Of a stretch of 64,000 nucleotides of DNA, positions 8,756-17,020 are shown piece by piece. Positions within the stretch are counted from its first letter, which is position 1. Every line of letters begins with the position of its first letter. Source of the DNA: Bradyrhizobium symbiodeficiens (GTDB taxonomy: Bacteria > Pseudomonadota > Alphaproteobacteria > Rhizobiales > Xanthobacteraceae); contig NZ_CP029427.2 of the NCBI RefSeq assembly GCF_002266465.3, forward strand, positions 1,490,501 through 1,554,500, given 5' to 3'. The notes below the pieces were generated by a model. That model made no database searches and had not been told where the DNA came from. It worked only from the letters and a program-made list of their open reading frames with translations. Position numbers and translations under genes: made by a program.

Positions 8756-8989
8756 TCAATGCGGCTTGCCGAGCATGGCGGTGAAGGGGAGATCGAAAAT
8801 CTCTTCGCCGTCGTCGTCGCTGACGTGGATCACCCAGTCGCGCCAGTCTTCGTTGCTGGGCGTCAGGATCATCGACCGCATGATTTGGGAGGCACGGTCG
8901 CGCGCCTCGGTGAGATTGGAGACGGCGGCGCCGTAGCGGTCGATCAGCGTGCCCTCGGTGTTGGAGCAGTGAAAATAGACCTGGACCAT
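8756..8989 (-). CDS. DUF6894-like small protein
   Basis: A 77-residue acidic protein with the pattern VQVYFHCSNTEGTLIDRYGA, a central helix rich in Ala/Arg (EARDRASQIMRSMI) and WVIHVSDDDGEEIFDLPF. This is the layout of the small DUF6894 family that is frequent in Rhizobiales. ATG at 8989 was chosen because AGGAGG sits six bases upstream; an in-frame upstream codon at 9034 has no such site. The function is unknown. Confidence 0.75.
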   Translation of the reverse strand: MVQVYFHCSNTEGTLIDRYGAAVSNLTEARDRASQIMRSMILTPSNEDWRDWVIHVSDDDGEEIFDLPFTAMLGKPH

Positions 8990-9196
8990 ATGCGCCTCCT
9001 GGCGGCAGCAACTTGGATGGCAATTCGATACCACCCGAAGCCTTCGTGAAACATTCGGGTCGATCCCGGTGAGGGAATCTACGGAGATTGGTCGGCCCAG
9101 AGGTCGTTAGAGGTTTAATCACAGACGAGTGATGTTCGACTGGACTGCGTTCGGGCGGCATGGAACAGCTTTTCGCGGGAAGTCTGAGGAGATGCC

Positions 9197-11269
9197 GTGA
9201 GCTACTTCACATCCAGGCGCGAACGCCGAAGCCTGCGCGCATGTGCAGGGATCTTGGCGGCGCTGCTTGGGCTCACCTCGGCGGCGGCGTCGGAGCCGCT
9301 CCGCCGCAGCGGCTATGCGATCGGCGCGGAAACCTGCGGCAGCGGCGATCTCGCTTTTCCCAGGATCCAGATCGACATGAAGGCCGGATTTTGCGCCGGG
9401 CTCGTCGCCAGCGAAGAGGATCGCCTCAAATTTCCGCGTGCGATCGTCCAGGTGCCCGGCCGCGAGCTGTTCGTGGTGGCCGACATGGGCGGCTGGGGCC
9501 ATAGTGATGGACGACTGCTGCTGCTCGATCCGCGCGGGGCCCCGGGGCAGCGGTTCAAGGAATTGCTGACCGGCATCGAATATCCGTTCGGCCTGGCGAT
9601 CGGGCCGGACAGGAAGCTGTACGCCTCGACCGCCGAGACCATCTTCCGCTTCGATCCGCTCGCCGACAATCCGCGCGGCACGGTCGAGACCATCATCCGT
9701 CACATGCCGGGCCGCCGGATCACGCTGCCCGACGGCACAAAGGTCGAGGAGAGCGCACATCCGCTCAAGCAGTTCGTCTTCGACAAAAACGGGCGGCTCT
9801 TCGTCAATGTCGGCTCGCACAGCGACGACTGCGTCACGCCGGCGCCGATCACAAAGCCTTGTGCCGCGGCCGAAGGAGCGTTCGCAATGGCGTCGATCTG
9901 GCTATTCACACCGCCAGCGAGCGGCGTTTTTCCGGCATTGACACCGAAGGATCCTGATCCGCCGCACGTCGTCTATGCCAGGGGCTTGCGCAACTCGATG
10001 GCGATGGCGCTGCATCCGAATTTTCCCGATGCCGGCTACGCCTTCCTGCAAGGCGAGAACAGCCGCGACTTGCCGGATATCTTCAAGCCGAACGAGGAGA
10101 TCAACGCGATCGAGCCGGGCAGGCATTATGGCTGGCCCTATTGCTACGATCTGTCGACGCCGAGCCCGGAATTCAGAAACGTGCTTCAAGGCGGGGTCTA
10201 CAAATCGCTCTGCACGGCCAACGCCCTCTACAAGCCGCCGCTCTCGCTGATGCCGCCGCACGGCGCGCCGCTCGCGATGCTCTATTATCACGGCAATAAA
10301 TTCCCGGAGCTGGAGGGCAAGCTGCTGGTCGGTCTCCACGGCTATCGTCCGACCGGCAGCCGTGTCCTCGTCTACGATGTCGACGATCACGGTTTCCCCA
10401 AGCCTTCCCCGGCGCCGGTGCATTACCGCGTCAGCTGCGCCGCCGATCCGGCGCGCAGCTTTCAGACCGGCACTGGCGAGGTCGCCGCCGCGCCGTTCGA
10501 TGAGCTGATCGCAGGCTGGCACCGCGTCAACGGCGCGCGGCCGCAAGGTGCGCCCGTCGGCATGATCGTTGCCGAGGACGGCGCGATCTGGCTGGTCGAG
10601 GACAAGAACCAGACGGTGATCCGCATCGATCGTGCCGCGGGTGATCCGCCGCCACCGCTGCCGTGCGATATGCGCAGCCAGGCGATGATCGACCAGCTCG
10701 CGGCTTTCGTCGCTGGGGATGCGCAGAACAACGCCCGGCTGATCACGCTGCGAAAAGGCCTCGTCGAGAAGCATTGCCTCGGCTGCCATTCGGATTTTGG
10801 TTTGAAGGGCGGCCTATCGGAGGCGGAGAAGGACGCGGCGGTGCTCCGCTTCATGCTTTCGCAGGACGGCTGGATCTATCCCGGCGATCCCGGCGCCGGC
10901 AGACTGCGCACGCGCCTGCGCGGCATCGGCGCCGGGAAGCTGATGCCGCCGGGCGGCGAGGGCCTGCCGAAGACCGAGCCCGGCTACGCGCGGCTGCTCG
11001 ACACCATGGATGTGCTCGTCGCGACAATGGTTCCGGGCACACGGATGCGGATCAAGCCGGGACCACCGCAGCGCAAGTTCTTCGGCAAAACCAGCAAGGA
11101 ATGCGGCGAAATACCGGCTGCGAAGGTCGTGGTCGTGACACAAAGGAACGCTGTAGACAAACCCGGCTTCAGCCGATTCTTCCGGCCGGCCGATCCCTAT
11201 CTGAATGGCGAGTGCAGCGACGGCGATGGCTATTACATCCGGCAGGAATTTCTGGTGCCTGTGCAGTAG
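9197..11269 (+). CDS. Secreted beta-propeller (glucose/sorbosone dehydrogenase-like) protein with a C-terminal cytochrome c motif
   Basis: The 690-residue protein starts with a signal peptide (AGILAALLGLTSAAAS) after GTG at 9197, which has GAGGAG upstream. The body up to about residue 500 has propeller signatures of PQQ-type sugar dehydrogenases: VYARGLRNSMAMALHPNFPD, QGENSRDLPDIF and PGRHYGWPYCYD. A single haem-binding CLGCH lies at residues 527-531 within a cytochrome-like segment (RKGLVEKHCLGCHSDFG). It is probably a periplasmic sugar or alcohol dehydrogenase that passes electrons to its own haem. The SMP-30-like gene downstream overlaps it. Substrate and cofactor are unproven. Confidence 0.75.
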   Translation: MSYFTSRRERRSLRACAGILAALLGLTSAAASEPLRRSGYAIGAETCGSGDLAFPRIQIDMKAGFCAGLVASEEDRLKFPRAIVQVPGRELFVVADMGGWGHSDGRLLLLDPRGAPGQRFKELLTGIEYPFGLAIGPDRKLYASTAETIFRFDPLADNPRGTVETIIRHMPGRRITLPDGTKVEESAHPLKQFVFDKNGRLFVNVGSHSDDCVTPAPITKPCAAAEGAFAMASIWLFTPPASGVFPALTPKDPDPPHVVYARGLRNSMAMALHPNFPDAGYAFLQGENSRDLPDIFKPNEEINAIEPGRHYGWPYCYDLSTPSPEFRNVLQGGVYKSLCTANALYKPPLSLMPPHGAPLAMLYYHGNKFPELEGKLLVGLHGYRPTGSRVLVYDVDDHGFPKPSPAPVHYRVSCAADPARSFQTGTGEVAAAPFDELIAGWHRVNGARPQGAPVGMIVAEDGAIWLVEDKNQTVIRIDRAAGDPPPPLPCDMRSQAMIDQLAAFVAGDAQNNARLITLRKGLVEKHCLGCHSDFGLKGGLSEAEKDAAVLRFMLSQDGWIYPGDPGAGRLRTRLRGIGAGKLMPPGGEGLPKTEPGYARLLDTMDVLVATMVPGTRMRIKPGPPQRKFFGKTSKECGEIPAAKVVVVTQRNAVDKPGFSRFFRPADPYLNGECSDGDGYYIRQEFLVPVQ

Positions 11270-12167
11270 CGTCCTCATCGTCGTTGCGACGGCGTCCGCC
11301 CGAGCAGAGACGAAGCTGTTCGAGAGCGCGCAGGTGACGCCTCCCGGCGAATACACTCATGGCATCGAGGGTCCCGCGGCTGACCTCGAGGGCAATTTGT
11401 TCGTGGTCAATCTCGGCAAGCCCGGCACCATCGGTCGGCTGCCCGCCGGTGGCACCGCGTCGGAGCCGTTCACGGTGCTGCCCGAGGGCAGTGTCGGCAA
11501 CGCCATCCGTTTCGATCGCAGCGGCACCATGTTCATCGCCGACTACAAGAAGCACAACATCTTCGCGATCGCGAAGGGGACGACCGAGCCGTCTCTCTGG
11601 TTTCACTCCGACGAGATGAACCAGCCCAACGACATCACGGTCGCGCGCGAGGGCACGATCTATGCGAGCGATCCGAACTGGAAGGGCCGGGAAGGCCATA
11701 TCTGGCGGATCGCGAAGGCCGCCGACGGTACGGTACAGGGACAGATCATGTCGGCGCCGCGTGCGATGGGCACCACCAACGGCATCGATCTCAGCCCCGA
11801 CGGCAAGACGCTCTATGTCGGGGAATCCAGCAACGGCCAGATCTGGTCCTATGCGATCAACGGCAGCGAGCTCTCTGCCGCAAAACTCGTCAAGGCGTTT
11901 CAGCCCGACACCGTCGACGGACTGCGCACCGATATTGCCGGCCGGCTCTATGTCGCGCGCATTCTCAAGGGCACGATCGCGCTGATGAAGCCGAATGGCG
12001 CGGTCGAGCGGGAGATCGCGCTGAAGGCCAAGGAGCCGACCAATCTCGCCTTCGGCGGCAGCGACGGCAAGACGGTCTTCGTCACCCAGCGCCAGGGCGG
12101 CTTCATCGAGTCCTTCCGCACCGATCAGCCGGGTCGCGAGCATTGCCTGCAGCGCGGGCGCTGCTGA
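11205..12167 (+). CDS. Secreted SMP-30/gluconolactonase-like beta-propeller protein
   Basis: The product of up to 320 residues has a hydrophobic leader (CLCSSVLIVVATASARAE) and repeating propeller blades: GIEGPAADLEGNLFVVNLG, QPNDITVAREGTIYASDPNW, TTNGIDLSPDGKTLYVGE and VDGLRTDIAGRLYVARI. These carry the Glu, Asn, Asn and Asp metal-ligand positions expected of SMP-30 lactonases. Two starts are possible: 11205 (65-base overlap with the upstream gene) or ATG 11226 (shorter leader). The upstream gene is a putative sugar dehydrogenase, so a periplasmic oxidation-then-lactone-hydrolysis pair is a reasonable inference. Confidence 0.8.
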   Translation: MASAATAMAITSGRNFWCLCSSVLIVVATASARAETKLFESAQVTPPGEYTHGIEGPAADLEGNLFVVNLGKPGTIGRLPAGGTASEPFTVLPEGSVGNAIRFDRSGTMFIADYKKHNIFAIAKGTTEPSLWFHSDEMNQPNDITVAREGTIYASDPNWKGREGHIWRIAKAADGTVQGQIMSAPRAMGTTNGIDLSPDGKTLYVGESSNGQIWSYAINGSELSAAKLVKAFQPDTVDGLRTDIAGRLYVARILKGTIALMKPNGAVEREIALKAKEPTNLAFGGSDGKTVFVTQRQGGFIESFRTDQPGREHCLQRGRC

Positions 12168-12285
12168 GCCCCGATCTGCTTCCGTCGCAGGGCGAGACGG
12201 CATTCTTCTTGCTTGCATCTGGCCGCCGCAACGATCAAGACGTCTGTGGCACCGCCTGAACAGCATGCAAGCACGGAGTGTTTGA

Positions 12286-13311
12286 GTGAAAGCCGTCCAT
12301 ACCGAACTGCACCGCAGCCACGATCCGCAATTCTTCCTGGTCCGCGGTGTCGTCAAGCGCACCACCGAGCAGCCGGAGCGCGCCGACCGCCTGCTGAAGG
12401 GCTTGAAGGACGGCAAGCACCAGCTGGTCGAGCCGACCACATTCGGACAGGGGCCTCGCGCGCGCATTCACAGTCCGGAATATCTGTCGTTCCTGAGCGA
12501 AGCCTGGGACGCCTGGACCGCGCTCGGCGATTCCGGTCCGGAGATGATCGGCAACATCCATCCGGTGCGCCATGCCGCGACCTATCCGACCCATATCGTA
12601 GGCCGACTCGGCTGGCATACCGCCGACACCGCGGCGCCGATCGGCCCGGGCACCTGGGCTGCGGCATGCGCAGCGACCGACGTTGCGGCCACGGCCGCGC
12701 AGATGGTGATGGATGGCGAGGATGCGGTCTACGCGCTCTGCCGTCCGCCCGGTCATCACGCCTATCGCGACATGGCCGGCGGCTTCTGCTTCCTCAACAA
12801 CAGCGCGATCGCTGCCGCGCATCTGCGGCAGAAGCACGAGCGCGTCGTGATTCTCGACGTCGACGTCCATCACGGCAACGGCACCCAAGGCATCTTCTAC
12901 GCCCGGCCCGACGTCTACACAGTGTCGATCCACGCCGATCCCGTTGCCTACTATCCTTATGTGTGGGGCTATGCGCATGAGCGCGGCGAGGGACCCGGCC
13001 TCGGCACCAATCTCAACATCCCGCTCGCGATCGGTACCGGCGATGACAGCTACATCCAGGCGATGGACGTCGCGCGCAAGGCGATCGAGTCCTTTGCCCC
13101 CGGCGCGCTCGTGATCGCGCTCGGCTTGGATGCCTCCGAACACGATCCGCTCAAGGGCCTCGCCGTGACCACGCCGGGCTTCCGCCGCATCGGCCAGGCC
13201 ATCGCCAGGATGGGCCTGCCGACCGTGTTCGTGCAGGAGGGCGGTTATCTCTCGGATATTCTGGGGGCGAACCTGACCTCGGTGCTGGCGGGATTCGAAG
13301 AGGCGCGGTGA
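12286..13311 (+). CDS. Acetylpolyamine amidohydrolase / class II histone deacetylase-like
   Basis: The 341-residue zinc hydrolase has tandem active-site histidines in RPPGHHA (157-158), the zinc-ligand segment DVDVHHGNG (191-199), the second ligand region in LGLDASEHDP and the C-terminal EGGY. This set defines the histone-deacetylase/acetylpolyamine amidohydrolase fold, which removes acetyl groups from N-acetyl-polyamines. The start is GTG at 12286 with GGAG eight bases upstream. No other polyamine gene is adjacent, although the gamma-glutamyl and amine-oxidase-like genes lie 5-8 kb upstream. Confidence 0.88.
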   Translation: MKAVHTELHRSHDPQFFLVRGVVKRTTEQPERADRLLKGLKDGKHQLVEPTTFGQGPRARIHSPEYLSFLSEAWDAWTALGDSGPEMIGNIHPVRHAATYPTHIVGRLGWHTADTAAPIGPGTWAAACAATDVAATAAQMVMDGEDAVYALCRPPGHHAYRDMAGGFCFLNNSAIAAAHLRQKHERVVILDVDVHHGNGTQGIFYARPDVYTVSIHADPVAYYPYVWGYAHERGEGPGLGTNLNIPLAIGTGDDSYIQAMDVARKAIESFAPGALVIALGLDASEHDPLKGLAVTTPGFRRIGQAIARMGLPTVFVQEGGYLSDILGANLTSVLAGFEEAR

Positions 13312-13330
13312 GGCCGCGTCCGCGGCGGCG

Positions 13331-14062
13331 TCATTCAGCCGCTTCCTGGAGCGGCCAGGCATTGCGGCTGATGGGAAGGCCACCGTCCGCACGGGAGCCG
13401 TCGGCGATCGCGAGGCGATGCGAGGGCGAGGGCGAGCACAGCGAGAAGCGCCAGCCGTCGGGATCGTCGGCGATATCGGGCTTGAAGCTGATCTCGATGG
13501 CCTCGTGCGAGACCTGCATCGCGAAGGCGTCGAGCGGCAAATTGAGCCCGAAGCCCCTGGCCTTCAGATAGGCTTCCTTGAGTGTCCAATAGTCGAAGAA
13601 GCGCTCGGTCGCAGCCGGCTCCGGCAGTGCGCGCAGCGTTTCGATCTCCTCCGGCGCAAAGAAGCGAAGCGCCGTGGACAGCGGGGCCACCCGCCGCGAC
13701 ACGGTTTCGACGTCGACGCCGACGGATTCATGCCGCGACACGACGCAGGCGACGCAGCCGTCGGCGTGGGACAGGCTGAAGTGCAGAGCGCTCGATGTCA
13801 CGGGCGCTGCGACAAACGGCCGCCCGTAGCGGCCGGCTGCAAAGGACCAGTCCGACGGCGCGACGTTGGAGGCGATCTGCGACAGCGCCAGGCGCAGCAT
13901 CGCGTGCGCGAAAATATATTGCCGTCGATGCCGCTCGAACATGAAGCGATCGGCACGGATCCGTTCATCGACCGAGAGCAGCCGCCGGCACTCCTCGACC
14001 GCGCCCGGCGCATCAATGGATTCGATCAATCCGACAAAGAGTTCAATTCTGTCGTTCGCCAT
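13331..14062 (-). CDS. 4'-phosphopantetheinyl transferase (Sfp type)
   Basis: The 243-residue protein has the Sfp-type motifs GVDVE (Mg-binding Asp and Glu) and FFDYWTLKEAYLKARG, plus an N-terminal RADRFMFERHRRQYIFAHAML segment. It transfers phosphopantetheine from CoA to a serine on carrier proteins. ATG at 14062 fits the usual family N-terminus; an upstream in-frame GTG at 14140 would add 26 unconserved residues. No polyketide or peptide synthetase gene is in the window, so its carrier is elsewhere. The deacetylase gene ends convergently 20 bases away. Confidence 0.86.
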   Translation of the reverse strand: MANDRIELFVGLIESIDAPGAVEECRRLLSVDERIRADRFMFERHRRQYIFAHAMLRLALSQIASNVAPSDWSFAAGRYGRPFVAAPVTSSALHFSLSHADGCVACVVSRHESVGVDVETVSRRVAPLSTALRFFAPEEIETLRALPEPAATERFFDYWTLKEAYLKARGFGLNLPLDAFAMQVSHEAIEISFKPDIADDPDGWRFSLCSPSPSHRLAIADGSRADGGLPISRNAWPLQEAAE

Positions 14063-14671
14063 CAATTGGGCCTTTAGCGCCAGGCCCGGGGGCAAATCCC
14101 CGGTCCCGACGGAAGAAACAACTGAGCAAGAATCAACCACGCAGACCGCTTCTAGCGATCCACCGGGGCGAATTCTTGTCGATTTTCAGGCCGGTTTACA
14201 GGCGCAAGCTTGTGCGAGACCCCAGGCTCGACCCGCGAGCGGCCCATCTTTCGGAAAGTGAAGCCTGACGATTCCTGCGCGCCGCGGCCGATGAAGCCTA
14301 CTTCTTCTCGGCAACCAGTATTTTTGGGAGACCCTTGCGATCCTCGTCGCCCAACGATGTACTCTTGAAAAATTCAATCACACCCATAACGACCCCCCAG
14401 TCGAAAATATTCGTCCAAATCAAAACGCAGGAACAATCTTGCGCGGTGGCGCCAAATAATCAAGCTGCAACTGGGTCATTCACAGCTTTGGCGGGTGAAC
14501 CCCGTAATCATCCGCGATGGCCGAGAGCTCCGTCGCTTCAGCCGAGCGTGGTCCGAACGGTGCCGCCGGATGGCTAACGCATCGTTTCATTTTACCTTGA
14601 TTGCGAATGGACGTATCCAATGCATGCCGACGCCGCTATGAGTACGGCCTGATGGCCATTTGAGCGCGCCC
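14063..14671. other. 609-base intergenic region
   Basis: It is bounded by the phosphopantetheinyl transferase start and the DUF6492-like start, which are divergent, so it should hold both promoters. It is less GC-rich than its surroundings around 14330-14480. The only possible gene seen is a 29-codon frame on the minus strand at 14298-14387, listed separately. No repeats or RNA genes were recognised. Confidence 0.5.
14298..14387 (-). CDS. Possible 29-residue peptide
   Basis: The frame starts with ATG at 14387, five bases after a GGGGGG run that could bind ribosomes, and reads MGVIEFFKSTSLGDEDRK, then ends in LVAEKK. It is too short for composition to be decisive and is kept only as a candidate small ORF in an otherwise empty region. 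Confidence 0.25.
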   Translation of the reverse strand: MGVIEFFKSTSLGDEDRKGLPKILVAEKK

Positions 14672-15622
14672 ATGCATTCCGTTGCCCTGCTGACTGCCAG
14701 CTATGCCAAGGATATCGAACGCTTTTCGCTGCTCAGCGAGAGCATCGACACCTGGCTCACCGGATACACGCGGCATTATGTTCTCGTTAACGATGAGGAT
14801 TTGCCGCTGTTCGCGCGGTTCGCGTCCGACAAGCGGGTCATCGTTCCGGCCTCGCGCTATTTGCCGAAATGGCTGTTCGCGCTGCCGCCGGCGCTCCAGT
14901 TCATCAGCAAGCGGCGGGTCTGGCTGTCGCTGCTGTCGTCGCCGGTGCATGGCTGGCACATCCAGCAGATCCTGAAGATCGTCGGCGTCCTCAATGCGCC
15001 CGAGCAGCGCGTCTGCATCCTGGATTCGGACAATCTGTTCTTCCGCGAATTCGACGTCGGCCAATATGCCGGCGCCGAGAAGACGCCGCTGTTCGTCACG
15101 CCGAAGGACATCGGCGCCGATCACCCCTTGCATGGGTTGTGGCTGCGCACCGTCGATCAGCTTCTCGGCATCAAGGAGCGCTCGTTCCCTGCCGACGATT
15201 ACGTCGGCAACGCGCTGGTCTGGGACAAGGGCACCGCGCGTGCGATGACCGATGCCATCAAGTCGGCGACCGGCTTGAACTGGGTTCTGGCGCTGTGCCG
15301 GAAGAAGAAGTTCTCGGAATATCTGATGTACGGCCACTTCGTCGCGAACTCGCCCGAGCACCTGGCCGCCCATCGGGTCACCGAAGACAGCATCGCGGTC
15401 TCGCATTGGGACGACACGCCGCTCGACCGTCCGGCCATCGAAGCGCTGATGCGCGCCGCGAGGCCCGAGCAGGTCGCGCTCTGCATCCAGTCCTATTCGT
15501 CGACCTCGGTCGATGACATCCGCGACGTGTTCCGGCTCAGCTCGCGCGATCGCCGCGCTCCGAGCCTTGCACCCGACCATATCGACGACGCGGCCGAGTT
15601 CGAGTTAAAGGCGCGCAGCTAA
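14672..15622 (+). CDS. DUF6492-like hypothetical protein, glycosyltransferase-like
   Basis: A soluble protein of 316 residues without a signal peptide. It opens with a hydrophobic strand (VALLTASYAKDIERFSLL), has HYVLVNDEDLPLF, then a DSDNLFF element (VCILDSDNLFFREFD) resembling the DxD metal-nucleotide motif of GT-A transferases, and later VTEDSIAVSHWDD. Similar proteins sit in surface-polysaccharide regions. The flippase and xylanase downstream support a role in exopolysaccharide or surface glycan formation. ATG at 14672 was preferred over an in-frame TTG at 14660. The enzymatic role is inference. Confidence 0.7.
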   Translation: MHSVALLTASYAKDIERFSLLSESIDTWLTGYTRHYVLVNDEDLPLFARFASDKRVIVPASRYLPKWLFALPPALQFISKRRVWLSLLSSPVHGWHIQQILKIVGVLNAPEQRVCILDSDNLFFREFDVGQYAGAEKTPLFVTPKDIGADHPLHGLWLRTVDQLLGIKERSFPADDYVGNALVWDKGTARAMTDAIKSATGLNWVLALCRKKKFSEYLMYGHFVANSPEHLAAHRVTEDSIAVSHWDDTPLDRPAIEALMRAARPEQVALCIQSYSSTSVDDIRDVFRLSSRDRRAPSLAPDHIDDAAEFELKARS

Positions 15623-15632
15623 GCTCGCGCCT

Positions 15633-16700
15633 TCACGCGTCCTTTGTGAACTTGCTGATCACGTCCATGAACGGCTTCGGTTTGAACTCGCCGTCGAGCG
15701 GCAGCGGGCGGTTCGGCTGCTTGTCCGCGCGGGCAAAGGTGCCGTTGATCCAGCTGTAGCGGTCCGAGAGGCCCCAGGTCAGGATCGAGCGGACCGGTCC
15801 GCTGGTCGAGATCGCCGTCAGCAGGTCATTGACGCGCTTGGCGACGATGGCGTCGCGCTCCGCCGGATTGCCCGTCAGCTTCTGGTCGTCGACGTCGAGC
15901 TCGGTGACATAGACCTCAAGGCCCCACGAGCGCAGCTCGGTTACGAACTCGGCCAGCCCATGGGTGTCGATCTCGAGCTCGGCATGGAGGTGCGATTGCA
16001 GCCCCACGGCGTGAAGCGGAACGCCCTGGTCGAGCAGGTCCATGATCAGGTGACGATAAGCCGCGCGCTTGGCAATGAAGGAGTCCTTGGCGGACTCGAT
16101 GTCATATTCGTTGATCGCGAGCTTGACGAAGGGATCGGCTGCAGCCGCCGTGCGGAAGGCCAGCGGAATCCAGCTCTGGCCGAGATGCTGGGTCCAGAAC
16201 GTGTCGCGCCGGTCCTTCGGGCTGCGGGGATTGTCCGGGATCGGCTCGTTGACGACGTCCCACGACGTCAACTTGTCCTTGTAGTAGGAGACGACGGTGC
16301 CGATGTGATCGACATAGGCGCGCTCGACGCCCCTGGTGTCTTTGATCTGCTTGGCCCAATCCGGAATGTCGTGATACCAGGCCAGCGCGTGGCCGCGCAT
16401 CGTCAGGTCGTTGTCCCTTGCGAAATCCAGGATCGCATCGGCGCGCTCGAAATTGAACGTGTGCGCGTTCGGCCGCAGCATCGGCCATTTCAGTTCGAGC
16501 ACCGGCACCACCTGGGTGCAATAGGTGCTGACGGCTTCGCCGAGCCTGGGATCGGCTTGCAGGTCCCAGAGCGTGGCCGCCGCGCCGAACCCCTGATGGC
16601 GCTGCGCCAGCTTCGACGCCGGCGCCGCCGACACGGATGCGCCTGCCGCGAGTGCCGCGGCGCCGCCAAGGAGAAATTCGCGTCTGTCGAGCCTGATCAC
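15633..16700 (-). CDS. Endo-1,4-beta-xylanase, GH10, Tat-exported
   Basis: The 355-residue protein has a twin-arginine signal (RLDRREFLLGGAAALAAG) and a GH10 barrel. The acid/base Glu is in DVVNEPI (E152) and the nucleophile Glu in VTELDV (E267). RGHALAWYHDIPDW and LQSHLH are further family marks. GTG at 16700 was chosen because AAGGA lies about six bases upstream and places the RR motif at residues 5-6; a longer ATG start at 16799 has no such support. It hydrolyses beta-1,4-xylan or similar plant cell-wall glycans in the periplasm or outside. Confidence 0.88.
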   Translation of the reverse strand: MIRLDRREFLLGGAAALAAGASVSAAPASKLAQRHQGFGAAATLWDLQADPRLGEAVSTYCTQVVPVLELKWPMLRPNAHTFNFERADAILDFARDNDLTMRGHALAWYHDIPDWAKQIKDTRGVERAYVDHIGTVVSYYKDKLTSWDVVNEPIPDNPRSPKDRRDTFWTQHLGQSWIPLAFRTAAAADPFVKLAINEYDIESAKDSFIAKRAAYRHLIMDLLDQGVPLHAVGLQSHLHAELEIDTHGLAEFVTELRSWGLEVYVTELDVDDQKLTGNPAERDAIVAKRVNDLLTAISTSGPVRSILTWGLSDRYSWINGTFARADKQPNRPLPLDGEFKPKPFMDVISKFTKDA

Positions 16701-17020
16701 GGCAGTCCTTTTTCGAGCCAACGCACCATCGTACCAAGCGTTGCCCCATGACGCCGGGGTTTCGTCTCGTGGGGTTAACTTCCGCCGTCTGCAGGTCATG
16801 GTTTCCTTCCATGATCGCGCCTTGCCGTTCGGGGAAGGGCAAATTTAACGCTAACGCGCGAAAGCGGCTTCAGAGCTTCATTCGCCGCACGATCTGCAGA
16901 CTTATGTGACACTCTTGAGCGATGCTGCGGCGCATTCGCTCGCCCCGCCAAGGCCCCCTTTCAAGGCCGATCCATGAACGGCCGTCACACTCGCAAGACC
17001 GCCGCCGGTCCCGTGCTCGC
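16701..17020. other. 320-base divergent intergenic region
   Basis: It lies between the divergent xylanase and flippase genes and should hold both promoters. In-frame extensions exist on both sides (to 16799 on the minus strand and to 16922 on the plus strand) but lack ribosome sites. Nothing else was recognised. Confidence 0.5.
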
